Below are positions 61,540 to 64,000 of a DNA stretch of 64,000 bases, in pieces. The stretch covers positions 4,497-68,496 of the forward strand of contig JAEZJP010000263.1 of NCBI GenBank assembly GCA_023415715.1, in the 5' to 3' direction. Position numbers and translations under genes: made by a program. Under the pieces are notes generated by a model, which did no database searches, had not been told where the DNA came from, and saw only the letters and a list, made by a program, of their open reading frames with translations. The first letter of the stretch is position 1. Each line of letters opens with the position of its first letter. This stretch comes from Bacillota bacterium. GTDB lineage: Bacteria; Bacillota; Clostridia; Christensenellales; Aristaeellaceae.

Positions 61540-62574
61540 CTAGCGGAAAGCTGTGGCAAAGACCCGGTTGTGGAAAAGCCGTCGGAACCTTTGAACGGCG
61601 GGATTGCCGCGCCTTATATGCACCGCGTTGGTTAAAAGCACGGCGTACAGCCCGGTTTCAGGGTCCACCGCGAGACTTACGCCCGTAAACCCCGTATGCC
61701 CAAAGGACACGGCGGGGAACAGGTCGCCCATAAAGCTTCCTGGTCCGCCGCTTACATGAAACCCCAAGCCCCTGTGGATGTCGTGATCGGGCGTCCTGTC
61801 TTTGATTGCCAAGCGCAACGTATCAGGATTGATCAAGGGTCTGCCGCCTGATGCCAGCATTTTCGCATACCGCATCACATCACCCAAATCGCTGAACAGG
61901 CCCGCGTTGGCAGATACACCCTTCATAAATCTGGCGTTTTCATCGTGGACGGTCCCCTGCCATGGGATGCCTGTGGCTGCATCAACCTCGGTTGCGGCAA
62001 TGTTCCCGCCGGCGGGCCGGTACCCCGTGCGGTCCATATGGAGCGGAGCCAGCACAAGCTCCCGTGCAAGCGCATCCAACGGTTTTCCATAAACTTTTTC
62101 CAGAATAAAACCAAGGAGGATGTACCCCATGCAGGAATATCGGGGCATTTGGCCGGGAGGACCCTCCAGAGGTTGATGAAGGATGGCGCTCTCCACATCA
62201 GAAGGTTCATTGCAAACCTTCTCCAGCAGAAAGCTTGGCGTGATGCCGCTTGTATGGGTCATCAAATGGTAAACGCTGATGTCCGCCTTGTCATTTGGCG
62301 TATCAAAAAAGAGTGAAAGCGTGTCATCCAGCGTCAGCAATCCCTTTTCCAAAGCCATCAGGGCCAGCATGGTAGGTACGATGATCTTGGTCATGGAGGC
62401 CATATCATAACGGGTGTCAAGGTTTATAGGAGCACCGTCGGGAAGGGATAGTTTTCCCGCAGCAAAGGTGAACAGCGTTTCCCCTTTGAGTCCGATGCCC
62501 ACTGATGCAGATGGGAAAACACCTTCCGCGATCGCTTGTTCCAGCATGCCGGGGATAAAATGAAATTGTTCCAT
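61540..62574 (-). CDS. cytoplasmic beta-lactamase-fold hydrolase
   Basis: A 344-residue serine hydrolase without signal peptide, starting at ATG 62574 (MEQFHFIPGML). The nucleophile motif is Ser60-Met-Thr-Lys63. The second motif reads Tyr-Ser-Cys (PRYSCMGYILLG) where Asn or Asp is normal, and the third is FGHTGFTG. The cytoplasmic, sugar-operon setting recalls Bacillus AmiE (YbbE), a beta-lactamase-like amidase of the MurNAc-peptide salvage operon that is also linked to an RpiR regulator. The Cys substitution makes the exact chemistry uncertain. Confidence 0.85.
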   Translation of the reverse strand: MEQFHFIPGMLEQAIAEGVFPSASVGIGLKGETLFTFAAGKLSLPDGAPINLDTRYDMASMTKIIVPTMLALMALEKGLLTLDDTLSLFFDTPNDKADISVYHLMTHTSGITPSFLLEKVCNEPSDVESAILHQPLEGPPGQMPRYSCMGYILLGFILEKVYGKPLDALARELVLAPLHMDRTGYRPAGGNIAATEVDAATGIPWQGTVHDENARFMKGVSANAGLFSDLGDVMRYAKMLASGGRPLINPDTLRLAIKDRTPDHDIHRGLGFHVSGGPGSFMGDLFPAVSFGHTGFTGVSLAVDPETGLYAVLLTNAVHIRRGNPAVQRFRRLFHNRVFATAFR

Positions 62575-62618
62575 AAGCACCGTCCCGCAGATGATAAATT
62601 TGTTCGTTATTAGGTTTT

Positions 62619-63323
62619 CTATAATAGATCCATCGTCTGGCGCCTGCCAAAATAAGATGTGCCGAAACAGCTTGCGTAATCGCAGCCTATGATGGCGCCG
62701 CGCATAATGCTCAGTGCCTCGTAATACCGCAAGTATTTGAAGCTTGAGGAATGCTCCGCCAACCAAAGCTTTTTCACGGCTTCTTTCCAGAGCGGAAAAG
62801 CATTGGTCACATCAAAATAGAAGTAAGGTGAAAAGCCCTCCGCGTCTTCCCAGTTTTCCGCGTGCATGGCGCGGCTGATGGGAGCCGGTGGCAGGGGGTG
62901 CTCAAAGGTAGGGAGCGAAGCAAAAAATATGGCGTTTTTGGTAATTGTATGCGCGGCGATATGGTCCTTATGCAGGCTATTGCACCAGTGATACAATACA
63001 GCGTTTGCCTGCTTTTCCCGCATGATTGAGCTCAGGCTCAGTTCCAGTTCCTCGCCGGGGTACAACTCGCTGTCGGGGATATCCATCACAATGCTCTCTC
63101 CGCCAAGCATTTGAGCAAAAGCTTTTGCTGAAGCCACATTTTGCTGCCGGAATTCCTTAATGGAAACGCCCTTGGGAGCCCCGCGCTCACCGGCAGTCAT
63201 ATCCACGATAACCACCTTGTCTCCTGCCATGGCATGTTTGGCCAGGAGCATGCCGCAGGTAAGTTGTGCATCCCCCGTATGGGCCCCCACGGCTATTATG
63301 GTTTTTTGCCTGCGTTCGCTCAA
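62619..63323 (-). CDS. PIG-L (LmbE-like) family protein with altered motif
   Basis: A 234-residue protein. I place the start at TTG 63323, eight bases after GGAGG; ATGs at 63356 and 63377 are in frame but poorly placed. The family motif AHPDDAE reads Ala14-His15-Thr-Gly-Asp18-Ala-Gln20: the zinc-binding His and second Asp remain, while the first Asp, the usual catalytic base, is Gly. The third zinc ligand is in LHKDHIAAH. Classical members remove acetyl groups from GlcNAc conjugates. First gene of the importer operon, so it likely acts on the imported sugar, by deacetylation or another hydrolysis. Confidence 0.85.
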   Translation of the reverse strand: MSERRQKTIIAVGAHTGDAQLTCGMLLAKHAMAGDKVVIVDMTAGERGAPKGVSIKEFRQQNVASAKAFAQMLGGESIVMDIPDSELYPGEELELSLSSIMREKQANAVLYHWCNSLHKDHIAAHTITKNAIFFASLPTFEHPLPPAPISRAMHAENWEDAEGFSPYFYFDVTNAFPLWKEAVKKLWLAEHSSSFKYLRYYEALSIMRGAIIGCDYASCFGTSYFGRRQTMDLL

Positions 63324-63466
63324 GCGTGCTTCCTCCCCTAATGGCCGCCTGGTCATGACGGAGTAGAGCAGTACCATGTGAAAGCTGATGCAATTAAGAC
63401 AATTGGTAAATAAAACGATGGATAAATAAAGCGGATAAAGATTGACAATTAAACGAATCTGACATC

Positions 63467-63495
63467 ATTGTAGCAGTATTCATAGAAAAAGTAAA
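63467..63495 (-). promoter_or_regulatory. promoter of the PIG-L/sugar importer operon
   Basis: On the minus strand TTTACT (63490-63495) and TACAAT (63467-63472) are 17 bases apart. The leader to the TTG start is about 135 bases. The 338-base gap 63324-63661 holds this promoter, a palindrome and the divergent regulator promoter. Confidence 0.65.
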
Positions 63496-63504
63496 TGTAA
63501 TTTT

Positions 63505-63518
63505 TTTTGTATACAAAA
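63505..63518. promoter_or_regulatory. 14-bp palindromic operator candidate
   Basis: TTTTGTATACAAAA is a perfect palindrome in an A/T-rich stretch midway between the two divergent promoters, 10 bases from the minus-strand -35 and 17 from the plus-strand -35. Such a site would suit the RpiR-family protein encoded next to it. Confidence 0.6.
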
Positions 63519-63534
63519 TTTTTTTTGTAACTTA

Positions 63535-63562
63535 TTGCAGAATTTCATATCTATGATACAAT
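63535..63562 (+). promoter_or_regulatory. promoter of the RpiR-family gene
   Basis: TTGCAG (63535-63540) and TACAAT (63557-63562) are 16 bases apart, about 100 bases before the ATG. Confidence 0.6.
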
Positions 63563-63661
63563 TGAAGCAGTTGCAATGGAGCACCCTCTTTCAGCACAAG
63601 CCACAAGGATGTGGTGAAATAAAGTCTTCTTGATATGTAGTTAAGGCAAGGGGAAGAAAAC

Positions 63662-64000
63662 ATGACGGATTGTATCCTCAAGCTTCAGGAATTGATGGAC
63701 ACATTTTCCCCGGCAGAGCAGCGGGTGGCTGCTTATTTTCTTGATCACCGAACGCAGCTGATGGGCACACCCATCGATGAGGTGGCAAGGGCCTGCCACA
63801 CCAGCAAAACCACTGTAGTCCGTTTGTGCAAGCTAAACGGCTACAAAGGTTTCAAGGAATTCTGCATGGCCTTGTCGGCCAACCTGGCGGTAAAAAAAGA
63901 AAACCCGTTGATTTATACCGATGTGCAGGCGGGCAGCGACCTGGCCCACATCATGGAGGATACCACCCGCCGCAATATCGGCGGGCTGCAAAGCACCATG
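63662..64000 (+). CDS. RpiR-family regulator (3' truncated by window)
   Basis: The first 113 codons of a regulator that runs off the window. AAGGGGAAG precedes the ATG. The N-terminal HTH_6 domain is clear: FSPAEQRVAAYFLDH, then IDEVARACHTSKTTVVRLCK and GYKGFKEFC. The sugar-isomerase (SIS) effector domain would follow. RpiR proteins, such as MurR, sense phosphorylated amino sugars and related compounds. Divergent placement suggests it controls the operon at 58058-63323. Confidence 0.92.
   Translation, partial: MTDCILKLQELMDTFSPAEQRVAAYFLDHRTQLMGTPIDEVARACHTSKTTVVRLCKLNGYKGFKEFCMALSANLAVKKENPLIYTDVQAGSDLAHIMEDTTRRNIGGLQSTM

Noticed and set aside
1..64000. CRISPR arrays, tRNA or rRNA genes, insertion sequences, prophage
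   Set aside because: Reading both strands gave no regularly spaced direct repeats, no cloverleaf or rRNA-like segment, no transposase or integrase and no phage structural gene.

Overview
The window looks like a chromosomal segment from an anaerobic, probably clostridial (Firmicutes) bacterium. Evidence: strong AGGAGG-type ribosome sites, many short-gap or ATGA-overlapping genes, UUG and GUG starts, a flavodiiron protein and ferredoxin-like oxidoreductases, a DegV protein, Lpl-type sugar importer genes without their own ATPase, and exported proteins with Gram-positive style signal peptides. Base composition looks slightly above 50 percent G+C and even throughout. I see no rRNA, tRNA, CRISPR array, transposase or phage gene. 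A genus cannot be named from the sequence alone.

Layout. 1-3949: the end of a YesN-type response regulator, its YesM-type kinase and a membrane-anchored sugar-binding protein, fused by ATGA overlaps. 3972-7236: acetyltransferase, QueG-like Fe-S protein, flavodiiron protein and an FMN reductase (oxygen or NO defence). 7544-8839: a Mef-like drug efflux pump on the minus strand behind a leader that looks like a translational attenuator. 9173-16719: CapA-like protein, DegV protein, a flavodoxin / aldo-keto reductase pair behind a MerR-type promoter, a YraQ-like permease with a DUF362 protein, and an exported serine hydrolase. 17007-22060: an unusual cysteine- and tryptophan-rich small protein, an L,D-transpeptidase, a GH3 glycosidase and a small orphan protein.

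22079-35923 is a glycan-use locus. A metallo-hydrolase and a GH38-like protein are transcribed leftward from a region rich in inverted repeats. A complete peptide/oligosaccharide ABC importer, a HAD hydrolase, an AraC regulator and a GH95 alpha-L-fucosidase are transcribed rightward. 36183-45241 (minus) is a myo-inositol catabolic operon, iolR-iolJ-iolC-iolA-iolG-iolB-iolD-iolE, read from one strong promoter and interrupted between iolA and iolG by an array of five hairpins.

45499-57947 is an eight-gene operon: a large exported protein, an ABC-2 exporter pair, a membrane protein with a coiled coil, a MoxR ATPase, a DUF58 protein and two large membrane VWA proteins. It is the best candidate in the window for a poorly described multi-protein system. 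58058-64000 holds a minus-strand operon (PIG-L family protein, beta-lactamase-fold hydrolase, two sugar ABC permeases, binding protein), divergent from the start of an RpiR-family regulator. A perfect 14-bp palindrome lies between the two promoters. The set suggests salvage of an amino sugar or muropeptide.
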